The notes beneath the pieces are model-generated. The model worked only from the letters and a program-made list of their open reading frames with translations, made no database searches and was not told the DNA's origin. A DNA stretch of 64,000 nt from Parvularcula dongshanensis (GTDB lineage Bacteria > Pseudomonadota > Alphaproteobacteria > Caulobacterales > Parvularculaceae): positions 248,001 through 312,000 of the forward strand of contig NZ_JACHOB010000001.1 in the NCBI RefSeq assembly GCF_014199615.1. The letters run 5' to 3'. Shown here in pieces: positions 39,781 through 48,606 of the stretch. Position 1 is the stretch's first letter. Each line of letters opens with the position of its first letter. A program made the position numbers and the translations under genes.

Positions 39781-40557
39781 ATGTCCCGTCCCGCCCCGCA
39801 GCGCATCGCCTTCTTCGCGAACGACCGACCCGCCGCGCAGGAGGCCCAGAAGGCGCTGATCGCGCGCTACGGCGACTGCGATCCCCACGACGCGGACGTC
39901 GTGGTGGCCTTGGGCGGCGACGGCACCATGCTAGAGGTGCTGCGCGAGACGATGGCGGCCAACGTGCCGGTCTACGGCATGAACTGCGGCACGGTCGGCT
40001 TCCTGATGAACGAGCTTCAGACCGACGACCTGCCCAAGCGCCTCGCCGAGGCGGACGCGGCCCGGATCAACCCGCTCGTCATGACCGCGACGAACCGGAA
40101 CGGGGAGACGCAAAGGGCGACCGCGATCAACGAGGTCAGCCTTCTGCGACAGACCCGGAACACGGCGCGGATCACGATCAAGGTCGGCGGAAAGGTCAGG
40201 CTCCACCAGTTGATCTGCGACGGCGTGCTCGTCTCGACGCCCGCCGGCTCGACCGCCTACAACCTCTCGGCGCACGGGCCGATCCTGCCGATCATGTCGA
40301 ACCTCCTGGCGCTGACGCCGATCAGCCCGTTCCGCCCCCGCCGCTGGCGGGGCGCGCTTCTGCCCTACGACGCCGAGGTGAGCTTCGAGGTCCAGGACCC
40401 TGAGTTCCGGTCGGTCTCGGCGACGGCGGACAACGTCGAGGTGCGCGACGTGGTCTCCGTCGCGGCCAAGATCGACACCGATCGGACGATGACCCTCCTC
40501 TTCGATGCGGGGGCGAGCCTCGAAGAGCGCATCGTTCAGGAACAGTTCTCGCATTAA
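39781..40557 (+). CDS. nadK: NAD kinase
   Basis: 258 residues. GGDGTML (45-51) is the catalytic diacylglycerol-kinase-like motif. Then NCGTVGFL, the NE-containing AINEVSLLR and the substrate loop DGVLVSTPAGSTAYNLSAHGPIL are all present. It phosphorylates NAD to NADP. It is divergent from the atp operon across 238 bp in which I see no other gene. Confidence 0.96.
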   Translation: MSRPAPQRIAFFANDRPAAQEAQKALIARYGDCDPHDADVVVALGGDGTMLEVLRETMAANVPVYGMNCGTVGFLMNELQTDDLPKRLAEADAARINPLVMTATNRNGETQRATAINEVSLLRQTRNTARITIKVGGKVRLHQLICDGVLVSTPAGSTAYNLSAHGPILPIMSNLLALTPISPFRPRRWRGALLPYDAEVSFEVQDPEFRSVSATADNVEVRDVVSVAAKIDTDRTMTLLFDAGASLEERIVQEQFSH

Positions 40558-40668
40558 CGCTTTCGCAGTGAACGGCTCCTTGGCAAGGACGCGTTAACGA
40601 TTGAGCGGTTAATCCTGGCCGCAAAGCCTTGCCGGTTCATGTCCGGCGTCGGCAGCGAGGGTTAACCC

Positions 40669-42522
40669 ATGAGCGCACAGGCCGTTCGTCTCACCGAAGT
40701 CGACATCGACAACGCGCTCGCGAACGACCATCTGAGCCTCGTCTTCCAGCCGCTCTTCGCCTTCGAGGACGGAGACCTGCTGCGGATGGAGGTCTTCATC
40801 CGCTGGGACCACCCCGGCCTCGGCAGCCTGCCGCCCGGCGCCTTCATCTCCTTCTTCGAGGCGCAGGGACGCATGGGCGACCTGACGCGCTACATCGTCC
40901 GGCAGGCCGCGCGGCAGTACAAAGCCTGGCGCGGCACGTCGGGCCCCGGCTGCTCGATCAACCTCGCGCAGTCCGACCTCACCGACCAAGCCTTCCCCGA
41001 CGACCTCGCGGACATCCTTCGCGAAGAGGGGCTTCCGGCCGAACTCCTGACGCTCGAATGCCCGCCCCTCCCCGGCGGGCCGCGCCTGAAGGAAGTGCAG
41101 ACCGGCCTCGCCCGCCTCGCCGAGACGGGCTGCCCCCTCGCGATCGAGGTGCGCGGCGCACCGCCCGCCGACCTGGCCGCGCTGTCCCCCTTCCCCTTCG
41201 CCGAGATCAAGACCGGCGGCGCCGCGATCCTCCGCTTCGCCCGTACGGCGAAGGGTGGCGCCAGCCTCGAAGCGGTCGAGCAGGTCATCGCGCTCGCCAA
41301 GACCCACGACGCACGCGCGGTGGCGGTCGGCGTCGAAGATGCCGAGAGCGCCCTGGCGCTGAAGGGAGCGGGCTTCGACGGCGGTCAGGGCAAGCACCTC
41401 GCCGCGGCAGGATCGCTCGAAGGGTTCAGCGCCAAGGCGATCAACGAGGCGCGGCTGACGCTCGGCCTCGAGCCTCTGAGCCAGGAGGCGCTGGGCACCC
41501 TGCTCGAGCGCGTCCCGGCCGAGCCCTTGCTGCTCGAAGAGACCGCCGAGGAGACGGCCGACGCAAGCGAACCCGCCGCGATGGCGGACGACGGCCTCTC
41601 GACCGCGGAACCGGACGCAGGCGAGCCCGCTGCCGAGGCAGAGGCCGCCCCGGCCGCGGACGCGACGGCGCTCGCCATCGCGCGTCTGAAGGCGCGGAAG
41701 ATCGCTGCGAAGAAGCTCGCCATGCGGCAAGCGGAGTCCGCGCGGAAGGCCGCCGAGGCGGAGCGTTCCGCCGCGCGGGTCGCGAGCGAGACTGCGCGCC
41801 GCCTTCAAGAACGCCTCGCCAAGCAGGTCGCGGCGGAGGACGACGACGACGCGGAGACCGACGCGCCCCACCCCATGGCTCTCGCGCTCGCCGCGCCGGC
41901 GGGACGCCCTGACGAGCCTGAAGACGAGCATGCCGGCGTCTTGATGACGGAAAGCCTCGCGCAAGCGGCGCTGGGCCTCGCCAAGACGACGTCCTTCGCG
42001 GACGGGATCCGTATCGACGGCTATGGCGGCGGCACAACCTCGGGCGCGCTGGCGCCGATGGCCGAGCCGGCCGTCCGAGAGGGCGGCGCCGCGCCGGCTT
42101 CGTTCTCTTCCATGGCCTCGGCCATCCACAAGATCCTCGACGAGCTGCCCGTCCCGAAGGACCAGAAGAGCCGCCTGCGCCAGTCGGCGGAGATGACGCT
42201 CGAAGCGCCCGCTCTGCCTTCTCAACCCGCGCCTGCGGAAGCGCTCGCCGAGTTCGACACGCCCGAAGACCGCCTCGACGCCGTCGTCGCGGAGATGCCG
42301 GTCCTCGGCGCCGATACGATCACCGGGACCGAAGGCGCAGAGCCCCTCGATACCGAAGCCGCTGGCCTCGCCGCCCGGCTCGGCGCGCCGCGGCGCAAGA
42401 AGAAGAACTTCCTCACCCGCAAGTACAAGATCACCCACTTCTGGCCGCGGGGCTGGGTCCGCGCGCATAGGCGCCGCCAAGCCGTACGAGCGACCAAGCT
42501 CGCGGCGATCACGGCCGCCTAG
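40669..42522 (+). CDS. Degenerate EAL-domain protein with long basic-ended tail
   Basis: 617 residues. Residues 15-260 align with an EAL (c-di-GMP phosphodiesterase) domain. The EAL motif reads EVF (41-43); the metal ligands Asn98 and Glu130 are kept. The DDFG motif is missing (the place reads AIEVRGAPP), and the KID Asp is replaced (IKTGG). Activity is therefore unlikely, and a c-di-GMP- or protein-binding role is more probable. Residues 290-560 are Ala/Glu-rich, including a coiled-coil-like stretch (LKARKIAAKKLAMRQAESARKAAEAE). The last 60 are strongly basic. Three TTAA elements lie in the 111 bp upstream, but with spacing unlike a CtrA box. Confidence 0.8.
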   Translation: MSAQAVRLTEVDIDNALANDHLSLVFQPLFAFEDGDLLRMEVFIRWDHPGLGSLPPGAFISFFEAQGRMGDLTRYIVRQAARQYKAWRGTSGPGCSINLAQSDLTDQAFPDDLADILREEGLPAELLTLECPPLPGGPRLKEVQTGLARLAETGCPLAIEVRGAPPADLAALSPFPFAEIKTGGAAILRFARTAKGGASLEAVEQVIALAKTHDARAVAVGVEDAESALALKGAGFDGGQGKHLAAAGSLEGFSAKAINEARLTLGLEPLSQEALGTLLERVPAEPLLLEETAEETADASEPAAMADDGLSTAEPDAGEPAAEAEAAPAADATALAIARLKARKIAAKKLAMRQAESARKAAEAERSAARVASETARRLQERLAKQVAAEDDDDAETDAPHPMALALAAPAGRPDEPEDEHAGVLMTESLAQAALGLAKTTSFADGIRIDGYGGGTTSGALAPMAEPAVREGGAAPASFSSMASAIHKILDELPVPKDQKSRLRQSAEMTLEAPALPSQPAPAEALAEFDTPEDRLDAVVAEMPVLGADTITGTEGAEPLDTEAAGLAARLGAPRRKKKNFLTRKYKITHFWPRGWVRAHRRRQAVRATKLAAITAA

Positions 42523-43475
42523 AAACCGGCCAGATCCGCGACCCGCTTCGCCGTCAGCGGCGCCAGGAGCACGCCGTTGCGGTGGTGGCCGAGCGCCAGG
42601 ATCAGCGCCTTCTTCCGTGAAGACCGCCTGACGATGGGCAGACCGTCGCGCGTGCCCGGCCTCACCCCGTCGAAGCGGCGGACGATCCGCCCCTTCGTCA
42701 GGCTCGGCATCAACCAGCTCGCCTCGTGCCAGACGCCATCGAGCGCTGCGGGCATGTCGCGCTCCTCCTCCGTAGCGCCGACGTAGAGCGTGCCGTCCGC
42801 CTTCGGGCAGAGGTAGACCCCGGGGGAGCGCAAGGTCCGTTCGGGCATTACGGGCAGACCGGCCACTGCGAGGGCGCGTCCGCGCAGTGGCACCATCTCG
42901 GCCTCCTCGCGCGGCGCGGCGCCGGTCGCGAGGACCACGGTCGCGGCGCGAAGGGACTCGCCGCCTTCCAAAACGACGCCTTGCGCCTGCTCCGCGTCCC
43001 CGACGAGGCCGGAAACCCGGCCGGCGCGGCGCTCCATCCCCGCGGCCTCGCAAGCGCGTTCGAGGGCGGGCAGCAGGCGGCGCGGATCGACTTGGCCCTC
43101 GCCGGGCACGAGGAGCGCCCGGCTCGCCTCGACGCCGTCGGGCACGGTGCAGGGCTCGCCAGGCAGCGCGCGCGGCGGAAAGCCGAGGGCGATCACGCCG
43201 TCCCGGCGATAGTCGAGGTCACGGGCGGGATCCTCCGCGAGCGACGCCGCGAAGCCGTCCCAAAGCGCCAGGCTGTCCGTACCGAGCTTCAGGAGCGCCC
43301 TGCCGCCGAAGTGCAGCGCCTCGAAGCTCGGGCAGAGCATGCCCGCCGCCGCGGCGCTCGCCCGGGGCCCGTCATCGGAAACGAGGACGACCCGCGCGCC
43401 CCGCCGCGCCGCCTCGAGCGCGACGCCGAGGCCGATCACCCCGCCGCCTGCCACCGCCATGTCGAAGCTCGTCAT
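42519..43475 (-). CDS. thiO: FAD-dependent oxidase, glycine oxidase ThiO-like
   Basis: 318 residues of the DAO family. The N-terminal Rossmann motif is VAGGGVIGLGVALEAARRGARVVLV. LRGRALAV and YVGATEEE lie mid-way, and a C-terminal FAD-binding end reads GHHRNGVLLAP. ThiO oxidises glycine to the imine used for the thiazole of thiamine; no other thi gene is nearby, so another amine could be the substrate. Its stop overlaps the end of the EAL gene by 4 bp, convergently. Confidence 0.75.
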   Translation of the reverse strand: MTSFDMAVAGGGVIGLGVALEAARRGARVVLVSDDGPRASAAAAGMLCPSFEALHFGGRALLKLGTDSLALWDGFAASLAEDPARDLDYRRDGVIALGFPPRALPGEPCTVPDGVEASRALLVPGEGQVDPRRLLPALERACEAAGMERRAGRVSGLVGDAEQAQGVVLEGGESLRAATVVLATGAAPREEAEMVPLRGRALAVAGLPVMPERTLRSPGVYLCPKADGTLYVGATEEERDMPAALDGVWHEASWLMPSLTKGRIVRRFDGVRPGTRDGLPIVRRSSRKKALILALGHHRNGVLLAPLTAKRVADLAGF

Positions 43476-43512
43476 CGCCTCCTCGTCGCGGCGAATACGT
43501 CCCCGCGCAAGC

Positions 43513-44040
43513 TCAGGGGAGCCTACGCAGAAGATCCGTCTTCGCCTTCGAACCGGCAGACGAGCCGAAGTAGTAGTTCACCACCGCCGCTGTCATGGTC
43601 GCGAGCGCGCCGAGCATGATCGAGAAGGCCGGCTCGGCCTGTTCGGGCAGCACGCGGAAGAGCATGACGGCGAGCACGCCGAAGAAGCCGGCGATCACGC
43701 AGGCGGCGAGGATGGCGGGCGTCCTGTCCCGCACCGCGACCTCGCGGGCGCGGGCGTCGGCGCGATCGCTCGCCGCGATCCTCTCGGCTTCGTTCTCCGC
43801 CTCGGCCATCGCCGAGCGGAAGTCGTGCTCGGCGCGGCGAAGCGCGAGGAGCGTCGCAGGCGCGCCCGCGAGGATCACCTCGTCGAGCGGCCGGTCGTCG
43901 TCTTCGTTCGACAAGGCCCGGCGCAGCGCCTCGGCCGCCGCCCCGGCGAGCGGTCCGCCGAGGGCTGCGGCGAGCGCCGGTGCGCTCTGGGCGACGACCC
44001 CCCTGACCCGGGCGAGCGCGCCCTCTTCATTCCTTGGCAT
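43513..44040 (-). CDS. GTA-type three-TM holin family protein
   Basis: 175 residues. The C-terminal half has two or three helices (TPAILAACVIAGFFGVLAVMLF, SIMLGALATMTAAVVNYYFG) ending GSSAGSKAKTDLL, which strongly resembles the 3TM holins of gene transfer agents. The N-terminal half is charged and helical, with RADARAREVAVRDRTP before the first helix. It stands alone: no endolysin, capsid or tail gene is near it. Confidence 0.7.
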   Translation of the reverse strand: MPRNEEGALARVRGVVAQSAPALAAALGGPLAGAAAEALRRALSNEDDDRPLDEVILAGAPATLLALRRAEHDFRSAMAEAENEAERIAASDRADARAREVAVRDRTPAILAACVIAGFFGVLAVMLFRVLPEQAEPAFSIMLGALATMTAAVVNYYFGSSAGSKAKTDLLRRLP

Positions 44041-44166
44041 GGCTGCCTCCTTGCCGGTGGACGGCGAGGCTAAGGCCGCCGCGGCGGGCTGGGGATAAGT
44101 CGTCGGTTGTGCATCCGCCCCGCCATGCCTGTATCCCGGGCGCGAAGCCGGTTAGGGAGGCCTTCG

Positions 44167-45366
44167 ATGATCTGGGCCGTCCTGCTCTTCCCCCTCTCCT
44201 GCATCTTGCTGGTCGCAGCGCTCGCTCACTTCGGCGCGCTCGCCTGGTTCGGGGCGCGGCCGCTGCTCACGGCGGGGATCGGCATGGCCGTGGGCATGGC
44301 CTTCCGCCGCTTCGGCTTGCCGGGGGCCGACCCCGAGGGCCTGGCCGAGGCGGCCAGGCTCGGCCTCGCCGTCCTCGTCTTCCTCACGATTCAGCAGTGC
44401 CGCCCCTCGCGGCTGGCCCGGCTCTCACCCGCCGCGGCACGCCTCGGCCTGCTCGGCGCGCCGCTCCTGATCCTGGCCTCCGGCGCGGCCGTCTTCGCCA
44501 TCCTGCCCGGCCTCGGGCTTTGGTCGGCGCTTCTGGTCGGCAGCCTCGTGCCGCTCGGTCTCGGCGCGGTCGAGGAGGCTCGCGCCCTGACGGCGCCTAT
44601 TCCCGACGACACCAAGCGGGCTCTGCGGCTCGAGGCGGCCTACGCCCTCCTGATCGCCCTGCCGATCGGCCTCCTCGTCGCCGCTGCGGGGGTGCCGCCG
44701 GAGCCGGGCGACACCTTCGTCGACAACACCTTGTTCGAGGCCTTCGCGGGCGCTGCGGTCGGCGGTGCGATCGGCCTTCTGGGCGGAAGGTTCCTGCCGA
44801 TCCGCGATGCGGCGATCCCAGCCGCCCCGCTCGTCGTGCTCGTCGTCGCCTATCTCGGTACGCGCGCCGTAGGCTACGACGCGCTGCTCGGCGCGGTGGC
44901 GGCCGGCCTCCTCTACGCCGAGGAGGCGCCGCTGCTCGGTCCGGTGCGAAGCCGACTCTACTCGGCCGGTGTCCGCTGGTGCGCGCCGCCGGCCTTCTTC
45001 GCGCTCGGCGCCGCGCTCGGCCCCGTACTCTTCCAGTCGGACCCGTTGATCTGGCTCGCCGCCCTCGTGCCACCCCTCGTCCTGCGGCCGGTCGTCCGCT
45101 CGGCCGTGCTCGGCGGCACCAGCCTGCCCGTGGCGGACAAGGGCTTCTTGTCCTGGTTCGGGGGGGCGCCCGCCGCGGCTGCGGCCCTCTTCACCGTCAG
45201 CCTTCTCGGCAGCGCCTCGAGCGCGGCGCAGGAAGGCGTGGTGGCGGTTGCGACCGTGCTCGTGCTGGCGAGCCTGGCGGTCACGCGCCTCACCTCGACA
45301 GCCCTCATCCGACGCCTCGTTCACGCGTCGGCAAGGGCACGAAAGCGCCGCTATGGCACCGCGTGA
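44167..45366 (+). CDS. Cation/proton antiporter, NhaP-like
   Basis: 399 residues with about twelve hydrophobic helices. The overall pattern and the mid-membrane VDNTLFEAFAGAAVGGAIG and VAAGLLYAEE regions resemble the CPA1 group. The usual paired acidic residues are not obvious (no clear ND or DD in the sixth helix), so I hold the family call loosely. The ATG at 44167 has GGGAGG upstream. Confidence 0.6.
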   Translation: MIWAVLLFPLSCILLVAALAHFGALAWFGARPLLTAGIGMAVGMAFRRFGLPGADPEGLAEAARLGLAVLVFLTIQQCRPSRLARLSPAAARLGLLGAPLLILASGAAVFAILPGLGLWSALLVGSLVPLGLGAVEEARALTAPIPDDTKRALRLEAAYALLIALPIGLLVAAAGVPPEPGDTFVDNTLFEAFAGAAVGGAIGLLGGRFLPIRDAAIPAAPLVVLVVAYLGTRAVGYDALLGAVAAGLLYAEEAPLLGPVRSRLYSAGVRWCAPPAFFALGAALGPVLFQSDPLIWLAALVPPLVLRPVVRSAVLGGTSLPVADKGFLSWFGGAPAAAAALFTVSLLGSASSAAQEGVVAVATVLVLASLAVTRLTSTALIRRLVHASARARKRRYGTA

Positions 45367-45399
45367 GCCGAATATTTCTTACCAAGTTCGAAACGACCG

Positions 45400-45415
45400 T
45401 TAATGCACCGTTAAC
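45400..45415 (+). promoter_or_regulatory. Perfect CtrA-type box (TTAA-N7-TTAAC)
   Basis: TTAA at 45400-45403, seven bases, then TTAAC at 45411-45415. This is the full consensus for the cell-cycle regulator CtrA. It lies 85 bp upstream of the coiled-coil membrane protein gene, in a suitable promoter position, and 34 bp after the stop of the antiporter gene. Confidence 0.7.
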
Positions 45416-45499
45416 CTAGAACCAAGACAAGGGCGCTGGGGTGAACCGGGGCCGTTGGTGCTCGCGGTCTAAGGGGGCCGCCGAGGGAGGCAGCGCACC

Positions 45500-46966
45500 A
45501 TGGGTCACAACAGCGTCGTGCCGTTGACGGCGAGGAAGCACGAAGAGGGAGCGTTCGCCGTGCCGCTCGAGGGGGCCTTGGAGAACGATGAAGCGGCCCA
45601 CGACGAGGCTTGGCCCCGCAATGCGGCGAACAGCTGGCGTGCGGCGAAGTGGCTCGCCGGCGGCATCCTCGCCGCTTGGCTCGTCGGGTGGCCGATCGGC
45701 AGCACGATGGGAGCGACCGCGGCGCTCGGGCGCTTCGCCTTCCGCCTCGGCTACACGATCGAAGTCCTGCTCTTCGCACTGACCACCGCCGCGCTCGTGC
45801 TGGCGGGGGGACGCGCCCTCGCGGCCGGGTTCCGGCTCGAGGACAGCGCCGAGCGCCTGAGGCGGGCGGCGAACAGCTTCGCGGGCACGCTCGGGCCGAA
45901 CGGGACGGCGGCGCGCGCGGAGATCGGCGCCCTCAACGCGGAGATCGACCGCGCGCTCGAACGCCTCGCTTCGGCCGAGAGCATGATCCGTCAGCAGGTC
46001 CGGGCGCTCGACAGCGCGGGCGCCGCGATCGAGAGCGGCACCGCGAAGAGCGCGGAGCGGCTGGAAGCGGAGCGCAGCGCGCTGATGAACCTGACCGAAG
46101 AGATGAACAAGGAAGCCGAGGCCTTCGCCGAGAAGATCGCCGAACGCAGCCGGACGGCCAGCGAGGCGGGCAGCGCGACCGAAGCGCGGCTTCGCGAGAC
46201 GAATGAGACCCTCGACGGACAGATCGAGCGGCTCGAAGAGATCTCGCGCCGCTCGCTCGAACGGTTCGAGACGCTCGCCGACAGCATGGCCGGGCGGAGC
46301 GAGGCGCTGGCCGCGCAGGCCGAGCAGCAGTCGGAGGCCACCGCGAAGCTCGGCGAGAACCAAAGCGCCCTTCTGCAGGCGCAGAGCGACCTCGCCGACC
46401 ACGCCAAGCGCATTGAGACCCTGATGAAGGATCAGCGCCAGCGGGCCGAGAAGCTCGCCAAGGCGGTCGCGGACCAGACCGCACGCCTGACGCGCCTCGG
46501 CGAGACCGCGCCCAAGCCGAAGCGCCGCGGCGCCTGGCGGGACATCCTGTCCGCCGTCGAGCGCGGCCTGCCCGCCCGGTCGGAGAGCCCCGCCCCCGCC
46601 GACGTCAAGGCGGCGATGGACCGCCTCGTCGAACGGATGCACCGCTTCTCGCTGACGATGCGGACGAGCCTTTACGGCGGCCCGGCCCGCGACGACCTCG
46701 CCCGGTTCGAAGGGGGCGAACGCCTGATCTTCGTGCGGGAGCTGCTCGAAGAGGATTCGAGCGAGCTTCGTCGCCGGATCGCGACGGAAGCGGGCCGCAA
46801 CGCGGTCTTCGATTCCGCCGTGCGGGAGTTCCTGGGCGACTTCGACGCCCTCCTCCAGCCGCTCGGCGCGGAGGGCGAAGGCGACGAAGCGATCGCCGAG
46901 ACGCTCAAGTCGCCGCTCGGCCGGCTTTACGTCCTGGTCGGCACGGCCCTCGGCCGCTTCGACTGA
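45500..46966 (+). CDS. Two-TM coiled-coil protein, possibly TipN-like
   Basis: 488 residues. A short N-terminal stretch is followed by two membrane helices (about 51-70 and 83-110), then a long alpha-helical coiled coil from 120 to 335 (repeated EKIAERSRTASEAGSATEARL-like heptads). A compact C-terminal domain ends FDALLQPLG..SPLGRLYVLVGTALGRFD. Two helices plus coiled coil plus this ending recalls the polarity factor TipN of Caulobacter, though shorter. The identity is inference. GGGAGG stands before the ATG, and a perfect CtrA box lies 85 bp upstream. Confidence 0.65.
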   Translation: MGHNSVVPLTARKHEEGAFAVPLEGALENDEAAHDEAWPRNAANSWRAAKWLAGGILAAWLVGWPIGSTMGATAALGRFAFRLGYTIEVLLFALTTAALVLAGGRALAAGFRLEDSAERLRRAANSFAGTLGPNGTAARAEIGALNAEIDRALERLASAESMIRQQVRALDSAGAAIESGTAKSAERLEAERSALMNLTEEMNKEAEAFAEKIAERSRTASEAGSATEARLRETNETLDGQIERLEEISRRSLERFETLADSMAGRSEALAAQAEQQSEATAKLGENQSALLQAQSDLADHAKRIETLMKDQRQRAEKLAKAVADQTARLTRLGETAPKPKRRGAWRDILSAVERGLPARSESPAPADVKAAMDRLVERMHRFSLTMRTSLYGGPARDDLARFEGGERLIFVRELLEEDSSELRRRIATEAGRNAVFDSAVREFLGDFDALLQPLGAEGEGDEAIAETLKSPLGRLYVLVGTALGRFD

Positions 46967-46972
46967 CGAGGT

Positions 46973-47650
46973 TCAGCTGCGCGTCGCGCGGCGCTGCGCC
47001 CTTTCTTCCCGGGCTCGTTCGTAAGCCGCGTTGTCTTCGCCGATCAGCGGCAGCATCCAGTCCAAGGTCCGGTCCGCGATGCGCTGGGCCGCCGCGTTGA
47101 GCGCCGTCACCGCCGCATCGTTGCCGGTGCCGACGACGGGGACTTCTTCCCGGAAGATCTCAGAGCCGATCGTCGCGCCCCGGCGCGACTGAAGCCGCGC
47201 CCCGTAGGCGATCACCGCCCGGCTCTCTCCGCCTGTCCGGTCGAGATGCATGGCGCGGATGTCGGTCAGCAGCGCGTAGTCCGAGACCGGAAGCGAGACC
47301 TGGTCGCCGACGGCGGCGAACAGCCCCGTGTTCTCGAAGCTCCGCTCGAGGAACAGGCCGAGCATGAGGGGCGCACGGTCAGTCCACTCCGCCCCGCTGA
47401 GGTAGCCGTACTGCAGCGGCGAGGTCTGCACCGCGACGCTGCTCGTGTTGAAGACGGCCTCGCTGCGCGGGTCCGCGACCGAGAGCGTTACCGGCAGGGT
47501 TTCCCCTCGAGGGGCGCGGGCCGAGCCGGCGTCGAGGGACAGGCGCGGCGCCAGGTCGTCGCTGCTCGGCAGGAACGACGCGCAGCCGCAAAGAAGGCCG
47601 ACGGTCAGCACGGCGAGGCCGAGCCTCGGAAGATCGAAAGGTCTCGTCAT
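46973..47650 (-). CDS. ABC-type transport auxiliary lipoprotein
   Basis: 225 residues with lipobox LLCGCAS. The mature part matches the ABC_trans_aux family (VFNTSSVAVQTSPLQYGYLSGAEWTDRAPLMLGLFLERSFEN), related to PqiC. It is the fourth gene of an Mla-like lipid transport operon and probably completes the periplasmic bridge at the outer membrane. Confidence 0.85.
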   Translation of the reverse strand: MTRPFDLPRLGLAVLTVGLLCGCASFLPSSDDLAPRLSLDAGSARAPRGETLPVTLSVADPRSEAVFNTSSVAVQTSPLQYGYLSGAEWTDRAPLMLGLFLERSFENTGLFAAVGDQVSLPVSDYALLTDIRAMHLDRTGGESRAVIAYGARLQSRRGATIGSEIFREEVPVVGTGNDAAVTALNAAAQRIADRTLDWMLPLIGEDNAAYERAREERAQRRATRS

Positions 47651-47662
47651 GGTGCCCAGTCC

Positions 47663-48598
47663 TCAGTCGGCGGTGGTCGGGCGGCCTTCGCCCAGCAAGA
47701 AGCGCGTCGGGTCGCGGTCGATCTCGAGCAGGATGCCCTCGGCGGTGTCGACCAGGCGCGAGGTCCGCGCGATGACCCCGACGGCGGAACCGAGGCCCTG
47801 TTGCGCGAAGGCGTCGATGGCCGGCCGGTTGTCGTCGACCATCTCCTGAAGGTCGCCCACCAGCAGGTTCACGCTGTTGGCCGTTCCGCGGATCTCCGAG
47901 ATCGCCTGGCGCGTCTCGCCGTTGAGAAGGTCGCGCGTGTCGGAGAGCAGAAGGCTGACGTCTTCGCCTGCCCCGTCGAGCGCCTCGGCGTTGCGCCGGA
48001 CGATCGCGACGGTGATCGAGAGGTCCTGGACCATCTGCTGGATCTGGCTTTCATTGTCGGCGAGCACGTCGGTCACCGCCTCGACGTCGTCGAGAATGCG
48101 GGTGAGCGTCGCCGCGTTGTCCTCGGACAGGACGCGGCCAACATTGGCGAAGATGTCGCCGGCGGAGTTGATCGCCGCGGCGACGCCGCCGGGCTCGCCC
48201 TTGATCTCCGGCACGCGGCGGCGCGTCACGTCCTTGACGAGCGGCGCCTCGGCCGTGCCGCCGACGAGCTGGATGATGGCGAGGCCTGTGACGCCCGCCA
48301 GCTCGAGTTCGCCGACCGTGTTGGTCTTGATGGGCGTTCCCTCCTCCACCCTGATGCGCGCGATCACGCGGGAGGGGTCGTTGGGGGCGAGGCGCAGGTC
48401 GCTGACCGCCCCCACGGGGATGCCGTTGATCTGCACGGCGGCGCCGACCTGAAGGCCGGAGATGCGCTCGTTGTAGATGACGTCGTACTCGTCGAACTCG
48501 CGCTCCACCGAGCCGAGCCACAGCGTGAACAGCACCGCGAGGATGATGCTGCCCAGCATGAAGCTGCCGATGAGCACGTAGTGGGCTTTGGTCTCCAT
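47663..48598 (-). CDS. mlaD: MlaD-like MCE-domain protein
   Basis: 311 residues: one N-terminal membrane helix, then an MCE domain (ERISGLQVGAAVQINGIPVGAVSDLRL) and a long helical region with many Asn/Asp/Glu. MCE proteins form hexameric lipid tunnels spanning the periplasm. It lies eight bases after mlaF, with GGAGGAG before the ATG. Confidence 0.92.
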   Translation of the reverse strand: METKAHYVLIGSFMLGSIILAVLFTLWLGSVEREFDEYDVIYNERISGLQVGAAVQINGIPVGAVSDLRLAPNDPSRVIARIRVEEGTPIKTNTVGELELAGVTGLAIIQLVGGTAEAPLVKDVTRRRVPEIKGEPGGVAAAINSAGDIFANVGRVLSEDNAATLTRILDDVEAVTDVLADNESQIQQMVQDLSITVAIVRRNAEALDGAGEDVSLLLSDTRDLLNGETRQAISEIRGTANSVNLLVGDLQEMVDDNRPAIDAFAQQGLGSAVGVIARTSRLVDTAEGILLEIDRDPTRFLLGEGRPTTAD

Positions 48599-48606
48599 AA
48601 CTCCTC

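Noticed and set aside
40592-40613. TTAA pair upstream of the EAL gene as a CtrA box
   Set aside because: The two TTAA elements are separated by 11 bases, not 7, so it does not meet the consensus.
40609-43053. 814-residue minus-strand frame over the EAL gene
   Set aside because: It is the complement of a clearly coding plus-strand gene and crosses part of the oxidase gene in a wrong frame.
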